Shown here one piece after another: positions 1 to 8,553 of a stretch of 50,218 bases of DNA. A program made the translations under genes and the position numbers. Below the pieces are notes generated by a model. That model searched no databases. It saw nothing but the letters and a program-made list of their open reading frames with translations, and was not told the DNA's origin. Source of the stretch: Streptomyces parvulus. Lineage in GTDB: Bacteria > Actinomycetota > Actinomycetes > Streptomycetales > Streptomycetaceae. The first letter of the stretch is position 1, and every line of letters begins with the position of its first letter. The stretch spans positions 1 through 50,218 of the forward strand of contig NZ_BMRX01000025.1 in assembly GCF_014648855.1 (NCBI RefSeq), written 5' to 3'.

Positions 1-291
1 TACCACCCGCTCTCCTACCACCGGGGCAGCGCGTGGCCGCACGACAACGCGGTGATCGCGCTCGGCCTGGCCCGCCACGGGCTCCTGGACGAGGTGCGCA
101 CCGTCGCCGGCGGCCTGATCGCCGCGGCCTCCCACCACGGTCACCGGCTGCCCGAGGTCCTGGCCGGCTACCACCGCTCGGCGACCCCCGCACCGGTGCC
201 GTACCCCCACTCCTGCTCCCCGCAGGCCTGGGCGGCGGCCACCCCGCTCGCCCTGCGGACGGCGCTGGGGGAGGGCCCGCTCAGCCAGTGA
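1..291 (+). CDS. Glycogen debranching (amylo-alpha-1,6-glucosidase-type) enzyme, C-terminal fragment
   Basis: The reading frame is open from base 1 and stops at 289-291, so only the last 96 residues are present. They include RGSAWPHDNAV followed by ALGLARHG, the conserved segment of the (alpha/alpha)6-barrel catalytic domain of amylo-alpha-1,6-glucosidase / GDE-like proteins. The tail PYPHSCSPQAWAAATP also matches the typical end of that family, where a short helix closes the barrel. The product would trim alpha-1,6 branches of glycogen or a related alpha-glucan in the cytoplasm, but the exact substrate cannot be read from this piece. The 3' end overlaps the convergent LacI gene by 11 bp, so the two genes share terminator space. 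A GH63/GH15-like relative remains possible. Confidence 0.8.
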   Translation, partial: YHPLSYHRGSAWPHDNAVIALGLARHGLLDEVRTVAGGLIAAASHHGHRLPEVLAGYHRSATPAPVPYPHSCSPQAWAAATPLALRTALGEGPLSQ

Positions 292-1321
292 CGGCCGCGG
301 CCGGCGCCGCCGTGCTCGCCCGGACCACCAGGCGCGGTTCCACCGACGCCGGTTCGGGCACCGTCTCGGGGGCGGCGATGTAGCGCAGCAGATGGGCGAC
401 GGCCAGCTCGCCCATCTGCGCGAAGGGCTGGGCGACCGTGGTCAGGGGCGGTGCGCAGTACTCGGCCAGCTCGATGTCGTCCACGCCGACCACGGAGACG
501 TCCTCCGGCACCCGCCGCCCCGACTCGCGCAGCGCCCGGACCACGCCGAACGCCATCTCGTCGCTCGCCACGAACACCGCCGTCGCGTCGGGGATCCGGC
601 CGAGGACCAGGCCGCCCCGGTAGCCCGAGGCGGGCGACCAGTCGCCCTCCAGGGGCGGCGGCACCGCACGCCCGGCCGCCTCCAGGGTCGCCCGCCAGCC
701 GTCCCGCCTGCTGGCGGCCTCCAGCCACTGCTCCGGGCCCGCCAGGTGCCAGACGGTCTCGTGACCCAGGTCCAGCAGGTGCCGGGTGGCGAGCCGGGCC
801 GCCAGGGACTGGTCGACGGCGACGACCTCGGTGGCCCCGGTGCGGGAGCCGTCGATGGTGAGCGTCGGCGTGGCACGGGTGAGCTGTTCCAGGCGCGGGC
901 TCGTGTGGATGAGCGGCACCGACAGGATGATGCCCTCCACCCCCTGGTCGGTCAGCCGGGACAGGGCGTCCTCGATGGCCGACGTGTCCAGCGAGGACGT
1001 CGTCGCGGTGCTCACCGTGTACCCGGCGGCCTGCGCGGCGCTCTCGATGCCCGAGGTCACCGCGGCCCGCGAGTAGAAGGTCGTGCGCAGCGTCACCACG
1101 CCGATCGCGCGGCTGCGCCCGGAGGACAGCGTCCGGGCCGCGTTGTTGCGGCGGTAGCCGAGCCGGGCCACCGCGGCCATGACGTCGGCACGCGTCTGCT
1201 CCCGCACGTGCGGATGCCCGGAGAGCACGCGCGACACCGTCTGCGCGGACACCCCCGCGGCGCGGGCCACGTCCGTCATCCCCGGCGGCCGTCGCGCCGC
1301 GTCGCCCTGCTGCTTCGTCAT
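281..1321 (-). CDS. LacI-family transcriptional regulator
   Basis: The product is 346 residues, the usual LacI length. An N-terminal helix-turn-helix (TDVARAAGVSAQTVSRVLSG, about residues 16-35) is followed by a hinge helix near AARTLSSGRS and a periplasmic-binding-protein-like effector domain. I chose the ATG at 1321 because a GGGGAAGGA ribosome binding site lies just upstream. A longer frame from 1432 adds residues with no family resemblance and would run through one of the operators. It is divergent from the GH35 beta-galactosidase gene. Two identical 12-bp sites with an ATCGAT core in the shared 202-bp intergenic region make it the likely autoregulating repressor of the GH35 unit. The inducer is probably a galactoside, by inference from the target gene. 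Confidence 0.9.
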   Translation of the reverse strand: MTKQQGDAARRPPGMTDVARAAGVSAQTVSRVLSGHPHVREQTRADVMAAVARLGYRRNNAARTLSSGRSRAIGVVTLRTTFYSRAAVTSGIESAAQAAGYTVSTATTSSLDTSAIEDALSRLTDQGVEGIILSVPLIHTSPRLEQLTRATPTLTIDGSRTGATEVVAVDQSLAARLATRHLLDLGHETVWHLAGPEQWLEAASRRDGWRATLEAAGRAVPPPLEGDWSPASGYRGGLVLGRIPDATAVFVASDEMAFGVVRALRESGRRVPEDVSVVGVDDIELAEYCAPPLTTVAQPFAQMGELAVAHLLRYIAAPETVPEPASVEPRLVVRASTAAPAAAVTG

Positions 1322-1418
1322 GCCGTCCTTCCCCGGGTGCCTCCGACGGATGATATCGCTGACATCGGCCTCCACCTGAGGTTTCCGCGGTCTCCTGGCC
1401 GCCCGTGTCCAACCCGTT

Positions 1419-1430
1419 GGCATCGATAAC
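1419..1430. promoter_or_regulatory. LacI-type operator, copy 1
   Basis: GGCATCGATAAC occurs here and again 55 bp downstream. The ATCGAT core is a palindrome, and the right half (ATAAC) fits the classic TGTTATCGATAACA LacI-family site, while the left half is degenerate. It lies in the intergenic region between the divergent LacI and GH35 genes. Confidence 0.6.
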
Positions 1431-1473
1431 ATTCTCTGCCATAGTCAACGCGGACAGCACCCGCATCCGCCCC

Positions 1474-1485
1474 GGCATCGATAAC
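1474..1485. promoter_or_regulatory. LacI-type operator, copy 2
   Basis: Second exact copy of GGCATCGATAAC, 38 bp before the GH35 start codon and followed by A in both a partial palindrome and the same orientation as copy 1. Two same-orientation sites about 55 bp apart would allow a repressor pair or loop across the divergent promoter region. Confidence 0.6.
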
Positions 1486-1523
1486 AACCGGAGCGGGACC
1501 GGCACGACCACCGGAGCCGTCGA

Positions 1524-3323
1524 GTGACCTCCTCCCACCCACCCACGCTCACCCGCGCCGACGGCACGTTCCTGCGCGCCGGACGCCCGCACCGCGTCCT
1601 GGCCGGCTCGCTGCACTACTTCCGCGTCCACCCGGAGCAGTGGGCGGACCGCCTGGAGCGGCTTGCGGCCCTCGGGCTCAACACCGTGGACACCTACGTC
1701 CCGTGGAACTTCCACGAACGCCGCCCCGGCGAGGCCCGCTTCGACGGCCCGCGCGACCTGCCCCGCTTCGCCCGGCTGGCCCAGGGGACCGGCCTGGACG
1801 TCATCGTGCGGCCCGGCCCCTACATCTGCGCCGAGTGGGACAACGGCGGCCTCCCGGCCTGGCTCACCGGCACCCCCGGCATGCGGCCGCGCACCAGCCA
1901 CGGGCCCTTCCTGGACGCCGTCGGCCGCTGGTTCGACGTGCTCGTCCCGCGCCTCGCGGAACTCCAGGCGGCGCGCGGCGGACCGGTCGTGGCCGTCCAG
2001 ATCGAGAACGAGTACGGCAGTTACGGCGACGACCAGGACTACGTCCGCCGGGTACGGGACGCGCTGACCGGCCGCGGCATCACCGAACTGCTCTACACGG
2101 CCGACGGCGCGACCCCGCTGATGCTCGACGGGGGCAGCCTGCCCGGCGAGTTCGCCGCCGCGACCTTCGGCTCCCGGCCCGACGTGGCGGCGGCGCTCCT
2201 GCGCGCCCGCCGGCCCGGCGAACCGTTCTTCTGCGCCGAGTTCTGGAACGGCTGGTTCGACCACTGGGGCGAGAAACACCACGTGCGCTCCTCGGACAGC
2301 GCCGCACAGGACGTCGGGGAGATCCTCGACGCGGGCGGCTCGGTCAGCCTCTACATGGCGCACGGCGGCACCAACTTCGGCCTGTGGGCCGGCGCCAACC
2401 ACGACGGGGAGCGGCTGCAACCGACCGTCACCAGCTACGACTCGGACGCCCCGGTGGCCGAACACGGGGCGCTCACCCCCAAGTTCCACGCCCTGCGGGC
2501 GAAGCTGGCCACCGTGCCCGGCGCCCCCGCGCGCGAACGGCGGCTGCCCGCCGACCCGCCCCTGCTGCCGCCCCGGACGCTGCCGGTCGCCCGGCGGGCC
2601 GCCCTCCTCGACGCACTGCGGGCCGTGTCCGAGCCCGTACGGGCACCCGTGCCGCTCGGCTTCGACGAACTCGGCCAGTCCGCCGGCCTCGTGCTCTACA
2701 CCGCGCATCCGCTGCTGCCGGCCGGAGTGCACGAGGTGACCGTGACCGGCCTGCACGACCGGGCCCAGGTGTTCGCCGACGGCGTGCCCGTCGCCGTACT
2801 CGACCGCGAGACCGCCGCCTTCCCCCTCACCGGTACCGGCGACCGCGTCCGTCTGGAACTGCTCGTGGAGAACCAGGGGCGGATCAACTACGGGCCGCTC
2901 CTCGGCCAGGGCAAGGGCATCCTCGGCGGCGTGCGGGTGGAGCGCCGGCTGGTGCACGGCTGGACCATGCACCCGCTCCCGCTGGACGAGTGGTCGCCGC
3001 ACGACCTCGCCCGCGCCGCGTCCGCCGCCGGGCCCGGCGGCACGGCCGGGTTCGCGACCGCCGTCCTGGACGTCCCCGAACCCGCCGACACCTTCCTCGC
3101 CCTGCCCGGATTCGCCAAGGGATTCGTCTGGGCCGGCGACACGCTGCTCGGCCGGTACTGGGAGGCGGGCCCCCAGACCACGCTGTACCTGCCCCGCCCA
3201 CTGCTGCGCCCGGGGCCCAACACGCTCACCGTCCTGGAACTGGAACGCCTCGGCGACCACGTCGCCCTCGTGGACCGCCCCGACCTCGGGCCCACTGAGG
3301 AGTACGTCGAGACGTTCGGCTGA
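1524..3323 (+). CDS. GH35 beta-galactosidase
   Basis: The 599-residue protein is a glycoside hydrolase family 35 enzyme that releases terminal beta-linked galactose. The TIM barrel fills about residues 15-330: GSLHYFRVHPEQW, NTVDTYVPWNFHE and RPGPYICAEWDNGGLP are family signatures. The acid/base is Glu163 in QIENEYG and the nucleophile is Glu239 in CAEFWNGW, by analogy with human GLB1. The C-terminal third contains beta-sandwich domains ending GPNTLTVLELE. No signal peptide is visible, so it probably acts in the cytoplasm on imported oligosaccharides. The GTG start at 1524 has GGAG 8 bp upstream. Two LacI-type operators precede it, and the secreted lectin-domain gene follows after 84 bp and may be cotranscribed. 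Confidence 0.93.
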   Translation: MTSSHPPTLTRADGTFLRAGRPHRVLAGSLHYFRVHPEQWADRLERLAALGLNTVDTYVPWNFHERRPGEARFDGPRDLPRFARLAQGTGLDVIVRPGPYICAEWDNGGLPAWLTGTPGMRPRTSHGPFLDAVGRWFDVLVPRLAELQAARGGPVVAVQIENEYGSYGDDQDYVRRVRDALTGRGITELLYTADGATPLMLDGGSLPGEFAAATFGSRPDVAAALLRARRPGEPFFCAEFWNGWFDHWGEKHHVRSSDSAAQDVGEILDAGGSVSLYMAHGGTNFGLWAGANHDGERLQPTVTSYDSDAPVAEHGALTPKFHALRAKLATVPGAPARERRLPADPPLLPPRTLPVARRAALLDALRAVSEPVRAPVPLGFDELGQSAGLVLYTAHPLLPAGVHEVTVTGLHDRAQVFADGVPVAVLDRETAAFPLTGTGDRVRLELLVENQGRINYGPLLGQGKGILGGVRVERRLVHGWTMHPLPLDEWSPHDLARAASAAGPGGTAGFATAVLDVPEPADTFLALPGFAKGFVWAGDTLLGRYWEAGPQTTLYLPRPLLRPGPNTLTVLELERLGDHVALVDRPDLGPTEEYVETFG

Positions 3324-3407
3324 CCGCGGCCCACCCCGCAGCCCGGCCCGCACACCGCACTCGGCACACCAACCCCCACTGGTAGCACGACGAGTTGAGG
3401 AGTACCC

Positions 3408-5237
3408 GTGTCACGGTTGACCGCTCCCCGGAGCAGACTCGCCCTCGCGGCCGTCGCCACCGCCCTCGCCCTGGCCGGCGGCGCCTCCCTGGGCGCCCCG
3501 CCCGCCGCCGCCTCGGACCCCGGCACCACCTACACCGTCACCGTCGGCGGCAAGGGCTCCTGGACCCGGCCCGACGACACCCCCGCCGCCCCCTACATCG
3601 ACAAGGACGGCACCTTCTACTACCAGCAGGCCCACGCGCTCTACGGCGCCGACGACGACCGCGCCTGGACCTTCTACACCGGCACCGACTTCGACAGCGC
3701 CGAACGCTCCGACGCGATCAGCGACGCCGCCGACCCCGACGAGCCCAGGGACCGCAACGACGACACCACCTGGCGGTGCAACAACAGCCCGACCGGCAAG
3801 GAGTCGACCTTCCCGCCCGCCGGCTCGCACTACGCCCAGAAGAACTACTGCGACCTGGCCGGCGTCTGGGTGGACCCGGACACCGGCGACTGGTACGGCC
3901 TGGTGCACAACGAGTTCACCCCGCAGCCCTTCGCCGACGGCCTCCACTACGACGGCATCGACTACGCGGTCTCCCGCGACCAGGGCCGGACCTGGACCGT
4001 CGAGGACCACGTCATCACCTCGCCGTACAGCACCGAACGCGGGGACACCGACGCGTTCCCGCAGCAGACCTACCACTACGGCGACGGCGACCCCCGCCTC
4101 TTCGCGGACACCGCCTCCGGCTACTTCTACGTCTTCTACGGCTCCCGGATCGTGGACAAGGGCGGCAGCTGGAAGGCCTTCCACGCCCACGTGGCCCGCG
4201 CGCCGATGTCCGCCAAGATGGCGCCCGGCTCCTGGCAGAAGTGGTACGACGGCGCCTGGTCAGAACCCGGCGTGGGCGGCCGCGAGAGCAACATGGTTCC
4301 GGTGGGCGACCAGGACGACACCGGCTACACACCCGTGGCGGACGAGTACGACCCCGCCACCCCCGGGAAGACCGACGAGCAGGTCGCCGCGGGCGAGATG
4401 CCCCCGACCTCGCCCCTGTTCGTCATGGACATCACCTACAACGCCCACCTCGGCCTGTACGTGGGCGAGCCGCAGGCCGTCGACCAGAGCGGCGACGCCC
4501 CGCAGCAGTTCTACGCCACCGACGACCTCGCCACCCAGAAGTGGTTCCCGCTCGGCGACACCGGCGACCACACCAACGCCTCCTGGTACCGGTGGTTCCT
4601 CGACGGTGTGAACAGGACCGGCTCCGGCATCGTCGGCAGGTCGTTCCGCTCGTACTGCTCCTTCGGCTGCTCGGACGGCAAGTCGGGCGAGTACGTGAAC
4701 CTCACCCTCGACACCTCCGACCCTGCCGCGCCGGTCGACGAGCACAAGGCCTACCGGATCACCGGGGCGGACGGCCGGGCCCTCGCCCAGGCCTCGGCGC
4801 ACGGCTCCGCCACCACCTCGGTGCGCGGCGGGAAGCCGTCCGGACTGGCGGAGTGGGTCTTCACCGCGGGTGGCGACGGCTCGTACCGGATCGCCAACGC
4901 CGCGACCGGCAGGCTGCTCGGCGTGGACTCCACCACCACGGCCGGCCGGGCCTGGGGCACGAAGCCGACCGTCGCCCGTCCCGGCAGCGGCGGACCCTCC
5001 GTCGGCCGGCAGTGGTTCGTCGTCCCCGGTACGTCTGCCGACGGTTCCGCCAACGGCACGTACCGGCTGGTCAACCGCTACAGCGGCCTGGTGATCGGTC
5101 TCTCCGGCGACCCCGCCAGGCGCGCCGAGACCACACCGGTCCGCTCCTGGACCGACCGCACGGGCGACCGCGTCGGCGACCGGCGGAGTCCCGGCGAGCA
5201 GACGCTGACCCTCACGCCGACGGGGCGGGCCGACTGA
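3408..5237 (+). CDS. Secreted RICIN-domain protein with glycosidase-like beta-propeller region
   Basis: This 609-residue protein starts with an n-region, a hydrophobic core and APPAAA, a signal peptide likely cut near residue 35. Residues about 40-440 are rich in Trp/Tyr/Asp blocks such as DLAGVWVDPDTGDWYGLVHNEF and GDGDPRLFADTASGYFYVFYGS, which look like blades of a sialidase/GH43-type beta-propeller, though I cannot assign a family or catalytic residues. Residues about 444-609 form a ricin-type beta-trefoil, with repeats YRITGADGRALAQ, YRIANAATGRLLGV and YRLVNRYSGLVIGL. A GAGGAG ribosome binding site supports the GTG start. It probably binds or cleaves plant or fungal polysaccharide outside the cell. 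Its position behind the LacI-controlled GH35 gene suggests a galactose-containing polymer, by inference only. Confidence 0.75.
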   Translation: MSRLTAPRSRLALAAVATALALAGGASLGAPPAAASDPGTTYTVTVGGKGSWTRPDDTPAAPYIDKDGTFYYQQAHALYGADDDRAWTFYTGTDFDSAERSDAISDAADPDEPRDRNDDTTWRCNNSPTGKESTFPPAGSHYAQKNYCDLAGVWVDPDTGDWYGLVHNEFTPQPFADGLHYDGIDYAVSRDQGRTWTVEDHVITSPYSTERGDTDAFPQQTYHYGDGDPRLFADTASGYFYVFYGSRIVDKGGSWKAFHAHVARAPMSAKMAPGSWQKWYDGAWSEPGVGGRESNMVPVGDQDDTGYTPVADEYDPATPGKTDEQVAAGEMPPTSPLFVMDITYNAHLGLYVGEPQAVDQSGDAPQQFYATDDLATQKWFPLGDTGDHTNASWYRWFLDGVNRTGSGIVGRSFRSYCSFGCSDGKSGEYVNLTLDTSDPAAPVDEHKAYRITGADGRALAQASAHGSATTSVRGGKPSGLAEWVFTAGGDGSYRIANAATGRLLGVDSTTTAGRAWGTKPTVARPGSGGPSVGRQWFVVPGTSADGSANGTYRLVNRYSGLVIGLSGDPARRAETTPVRSWTDRTGDRVGDRRSPGEQTLTLTPTGRAD

Positions 5238-5251
5238 CCTCGATGTGCGAA

Positions 5252-5288
5252 GGCCGGGCCGGGACACGCGTGGTGTCCCGGCCCGGCC
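5252..5288. terminator. Bidirectional hairpin terminator
   Basis: A perfect 16-bp inverted repeat (arms 5252-5267 and 5273-5288, loop GCGTG) lies between the convergent genes ending at 5237 (+) and 5349 (-). There is no U-tract, as is usual for streptomycete terminators. Confidence 0.85.
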
Positions 5289-5348
5289 CTCGACGTCTGT
5301 CCGGCTTTCACGGCAGGTTGACGTCCCGCCGGGCACGCCGTCGGCAAA

Positions 5349-5783
5349 CTACCGCGGGGTCCGGTGGCTCCGGTTCCGCTCCGGCGCGTCGGCACCGTCC
5401 GGGCAGGCCGCGTCGTGGGCCGCGCCCAGCGAGGTCCACCACACCTCGCAGCAGCCGGCGCCCAGCCAGACGCGGGCGGCGGCGGGCCGGGTGCAGTCCG
5501 GGCCGTGCACGGCACCGTCCGAGTGCCGCCAGAACGCACAGCACGGATCGAGGGCGAGCGGCCGCCCCGCGTCCGGACGGGCGAGGAGTTCGGCGCGGCG
5601 CGCCAGGGCGGTACGGCGCCGGTGCTCGGCGCCCTCCCGCGCGGCACACCAGGCCATGACCCCGGCGGCGTAGAGACCGGGCACCGCGAGCCAGGGATGG
5701 TGGCTGCCCGCGTACCAGGCGGCGGCGAGCAGGAGAACGGCGGCGGCACGGCACCCGCGTGCGGTGCGCAGGCTCGGTGTCAC
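5349..5783 (-). CDS. Small Cys-rich two-helix membrane protein, function unknown
   Basis: The 144-residue product has two hydrophobic helices (about residues 11-27 and 31-48) followed by a basic stretch and a soluble tail. The tail carries two vicinal Cys pairs, Cys81-Cys82 in DPCCAFWRHSDGAVHGPDC and Cys111-Cys112 in GAGCCEVWW, plus Cys97 and Cys127. That Cys/His/Trp pattern looks conserved and could bind metal or form disulfides; I recognise it only as a streptomycete hypothetical. The GTG at 5783 has a GGGAG site at good spacing. A longer frame reaching 5945 crosses the intergenic region shared with the divergent GNAT gene and is less likely. Confidence 0.65.
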   Translation of the reverse strand: MTPSLRTARGCRAAAVLLLAAAWYAGSHHPWLAVPGLYAAGVMAWCAAREGAEHRRRTALARRAELLARPDAGRPLALDPCCAFWRHSDGAVHGPDCTRPAAARVWLGAGCCEVWWTSLGAAHDAACPDGADAPERNRSHRTPR

Positions 5784-5959
5784 TGGGGACTCCCGTGGGT
5801 GGGTGACGGAGAAGGGCCTCGGGACACCCTTCTGCCCCCACTTCGCCGACCTACGTCCCCTGAGGGGTTGGCGGCCGCCTCCCGCGGGCGGGCCCACTTC
5901 TTCGCGCGGCGGCGGAAATCCCGTTGCGGACACTCGCCCCCGCACCCGATTCTGCTCCC

Positions 5960-6889
5960 ATGTCCACCGCCGACCCGCGACCGGCCACGTTCGCCGACGC
6001 CCCCGCCATCACCCGCCTCCTCAACGAGATCGACCGGATCGAGATCGGCCGCCCCGAGACCGACCAGCACAGCGTCGAGGCCGACCTCCGGCATCCCGAG
6101 ACGGATCTGACACGGGACTCGTGGCTCGCCTTCGACGACGGCCGGCTGGTGGCCTACGGACTGCTATGGGACGAGTCCGGCGGCGAGCGCGTGGACATCG
6201 ATCACTACGTGCTGCCCGACCACCAGGCCACCGGCCTGCGCGTGCTGGCCGCCATGGAGGACCGCGCCCTCGCCAAGGCACGGGCCAACGGAGCCGACCG
6301 GGCCGTCGTCCACCTCCACCTCAACGCCCGGCCCACCACCGACACCGCGCTGCTCGCGGAACGGGGCTGGAAGACGGTCCGGTCCCACCACGTCCTGCGC
6401 CGGGCGCTCGACCCGGCGGCCGACCTGCCGCCGACGCCGCCGGCCGGCGTGCGGGTGCGGGCCTGTGCGAGCGAGACTGACCGGGTTCGGGTGCACGAGC
6501 TGTACCAGCGGTCGTTCGCAGGGCACTTCGACTTCCAGCCGCGCCCGTACCGGCTCTGGCTGAGCGACATCGACGCCGACGGGCTGGACTGGTCCCTGGT
6601 GTGGATCGCCGCCACCGACGACCTCGGCGACGCCGGCTTCCTGCTGGCCCGGGACGACCGCGAGGCCATGGGCTGGATCCGCGCCCTCGGCGTCCTGGAC
6701 GAGGCGCGGGGGAGGGGACTCGGCGGCTTCCTCCTGCGGCACGCCTTCGCGCGGTTCGCCGCGCGCGGCCGGGACACGGTGGGCCTCGGGGTCGACACGG
6801 CCAACGCCACCGGCGCCCCTCGGCTGTACGGCCGCCACGGCATGACCGTCCACTTCGCGGTCGACACCTGGGAGGCCGTACTCGGCTGA
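5960..6889 (+). CDS. Tandem GNAT-domain N-acetyltransferase
   Basis: The 309-residue protein holds two GNAT folds, about residues 5-150 and 163-309. The second is the intact one: GVLDEARGRGLGGFLLRHAF is the acetyl-CoA pyrophosphate-binding motif A, and GVDTANATGAPRLYGRHGM is the typical terminal strand-helix motif. The first has only a degenerate counterpart (YVLPDHQATGLRVLAAME). The layout resembles mycothiol synthase MshD, but sequence alone does not show the acceptor. I used the ATG at 5960, which has only a weak ribosome binding site; an in-frame upstream codon at 5924 would add 12 low-complexity residues. It converges on the GntR gene with a 27-bp gap. Confidence 0.8.
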   Translation: MSTADPRPATFADAPAITRLLNEIDRIEIGRPETDQHSVEADLRHPETDLTRDSWLAFDDGRLVAYGLLWDESGGERVDIDHYVLPDHQATGLRVLAAMEDRALAKARANGADRAVVHLHLNARPTTDTALLAERGWKTVRSHHVLRRALDPAADLPPTPPAGVRVRACASETDRVRVHELYQRSFAGHFDFQPRPYRLWLSDIDADGLDWSLVWIAATDDLGDAGFLLARDDREAMGWIRALGVLDEARGRGLGGFLLRHAFARFAARGRDTVGLGVDTANATGAPRLYGRHGMTVHFAVDTWEAVLG

Positions 6890-6916
6890 CCGGCCGTCAC
6901 GGCGCCGGGGCGCGCG

Positions 6917-7591
6917 TCAGGGGCGTGCTTCCGCGTCGCGCCGCGCCTGCTCCCGGGCGTGGTGGCTCAGAGCCGCGCTGCGGCTGGTCGACTGGTGGTG
7001 CAGGACCAGCTCCTGCACGCGCTCCACGTCCCGCTCCGCGATGGCCCGGTACAGCGCCTCGTGCTCCAGCGCGACGGCCATCAGGTCGTCGTGCTGGCCC
7101 ATGAGCCAGCGCAGGCGGCTGCGCAGCACCCGTTCGAGTTCGTTGAGCAGCTCGTTTGCGGCCAGCGAGATGACCGTCTGGTGGAAGTCGGCGGCGGCCC
7201 GCCGGGCCGCCACCGCGTCGTCGGCGCGGGCCGCGTCGAGTTCGGCGTCCACCGTCGCCCGGAGACGTTCGAGACCTTCGCGGGTGTGCCGTACGGCGGC
7301 GAGCCGGAAGGCCAGGGTCTCCAGGCCCGAGCGGACCTCGTCGAGGTCGGCGATGTCGCTCGTGGTGAACTCCCGCACCACCGCCCAGGTCCGCGGCCTG
7401 GGCGTCACCAGCCCCTCGGAGACCAGCGTCCGCAGGGCCTCCCGGACGGGCAGGCGGCTCACACCGAGCGCCTCGGCCAGCTCGCGTTCGACCAGGCGGC
7501 TCCCCGGCCGCCGCACACCGTCCACGATCTCGTCGCGCAGATGTCGCGTGACCCGCTCGGACTCGGGCATGAAGCCCTCTGACGCAGCCAT
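6917..7591 (-). CDS. GntR-family (FCD/FadR subfamily) regulator
   Basis: The 224-residue protein has a winged helix-turn-helix at about residues 10-75 (LRDEIVDGVRRPGSRLVERELAEALGVSRLPVREALRTL split over the wing), followed by an all-helical FCD effector domain. In that domain Asp83-type and His residues in DLDEVRSGLE, FHQTVI and HEALYRAI are placed as metal or ligand binders in the family. An AAGGAC site precedes the ATG. It is the last gene of a minus-strand run after the NCS1 permease and the racemase-like gene, so it probably controls uptake and use of their substrate. A TGG-AATA-CCA palindrome before the permease gene is a fitting FadR-subfamily site. Confidence 0.88.
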   Translation of the reverse strand: MAASEGFMPESERVTRHLRDEIVDGVRRPGSRLVERELAEALGVSRLPVREALRTLVSEGLVTPRPRTWAVVREFTTSDIADLDEVRSGLETLAFRLAAVRHTREGLERLRATVDAELDAARADDAVAARRAAADFHQTVISLAANELLNELERVLRSRLRWLMGQHDDLMAVALEHEALYRAIAERDVERVQELVLHHQSTSRSAALSHHAREQARRDAEARP

Positions 7592-7719
7592 CGCCGTCCT
7601 TCGTCGTCTTCCCGTTCCGAGCCACGTCGACCGTGCCGTGCGGGGCGGCGGTCGGGCGGCCCGTCAGAATACCCCGGAGGCGGCCTGGGCCCGGGGCGCG
7701 GGAGGACCGGGGTCGCCGC

Positions 7720-8445
7720 TCAGCCCGCCATCGGCGGCCAGTTGACGATCCGCTTGGCCCGCGGGGGCGCGTAGGTGCGCACCTTGGACGTGGACAGGCC
7801 GAGCCGGACCAGCGACTCGGCGATCGTCACCGCGGCGGTGACGCCGTCGACCACGGGGACGCCGGTCCGTTCCACCACGCGCTCGGCGAGGCCGGCCATG
7901 CCTCCGCAGCCCAGGCAGATCACCTCCGCCCGGTCCTCCTCGACGGCGCGGGCGGCCTGCTCGGTGATGGCGTCCACGGCGGCCTGCTCGTCCCGCTCCA
8001 GTTCCAGCACCGGCAGCCCGCTCGCGCGCACCGAGGCGCACCGGGCGCTCAGGCCCGCCACCTCCAGCCGCTCCTCGATCAGCGGGACCGTCCGGTCGAG
8101 CGTGGTGACGACCGAGTAGCGGCGGCCCAGGAACTGCGCGGTGCTCGCCGCGGCCTCGGTGATGTCGACGACCGGCACGTCGAGTATCTCCTGGAGCCCT
8201 TCGCGCCCGTGCTCCCCGTAGCCCGCCTGGATCACCGCGTCGAACGGCTCCCGGTGCGCCCGGACGGTCTCCATGACGGCGACCGCCGCGAGGTAGCTCT
8301 CGTAGTTGCCCTCGACGGACTCCGCGCCGAAGGCGGGGGTCAGGGGGACGATCTCGGTGCCCTCGGAGGCGGCCGACGCGGCCTGCTTGCCGATCGCGTC
8401 GGTGATGGACTGCGTGGTGTTGACGTTGACCACGAGGATGCGCAT
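7720..8445 (-). CDS. Hydantoin/Asp-Glu racemase-family protein with one catalytic Cys missing
   Basis: The 241-residue protein belongs to the Asp/Glu/hydantoin racemase superfamily: MRILVVNVNTT at the N terminus, VTTLDRTVPLIEERL in the middle, and VICLGCGGMAGL near the end. Hydantoin and allantoin racemases use two Cys. The second is present (Cys180), but the first site reads QAGYGEHGREGLQE, with Gly75 where Cys is expected. That makes a two-base racemase mechanism doubtful; decarboxylase, isomerase or binding roles are possible. An AGAAGG site precedes the ATG. It lies 108 bp after the NCS1 permease and 128 bp before the GntR gene. No hydantoinase or carbamoylase gene is next to it. Confidence 0.8.
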   Translation of the reverse strand: MRILVVNVNTTQSITDAIGKQAASAASEGTEIVPLTPAFGAESVEGNYESYLAAVAVMETVRAHREPFDAVIQAGYGEHGREGLQEILDVPVVDITEAAASTAQFLGRRYSVVTTLDRTVPLIEERLEVAGLSARCASVRASGLPVLELERDEQAAVDAITEQAARAVEEDRAEVICLGCGGMAGLAERVVERTGVPVVDGVTAAVTIAESLVRLGLSTSKVRTYAPPRAKRIVNWPPMAG

Positions 8446-8553
8446 GGGGGGCCTTCTGCTCGGACGGACGGTACCGCGAGGGCGGGGGAGGGGGCGGTGG
8501 CGGAGCGGTCGCTCCCGAGGGGACCGGCCGGGCCGGTCCCCGCACCGGCGGAG

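Noticed and set aside
168..3353. 1061-residue antisense open frame opposite the LacI and GH35 genes
   Set aside because: It is the mirror of strong genes in very GC-rich DNA, where stop codons are rare in some frames. The translation is low-complexity with no family resemblance.
5857..5867. CCCCT-G-AGGGG as a terminator or operator before the GNAT gene
   Set aside because: Short stem with a 1-nt loop in GC-rich DNA, with no second copy.
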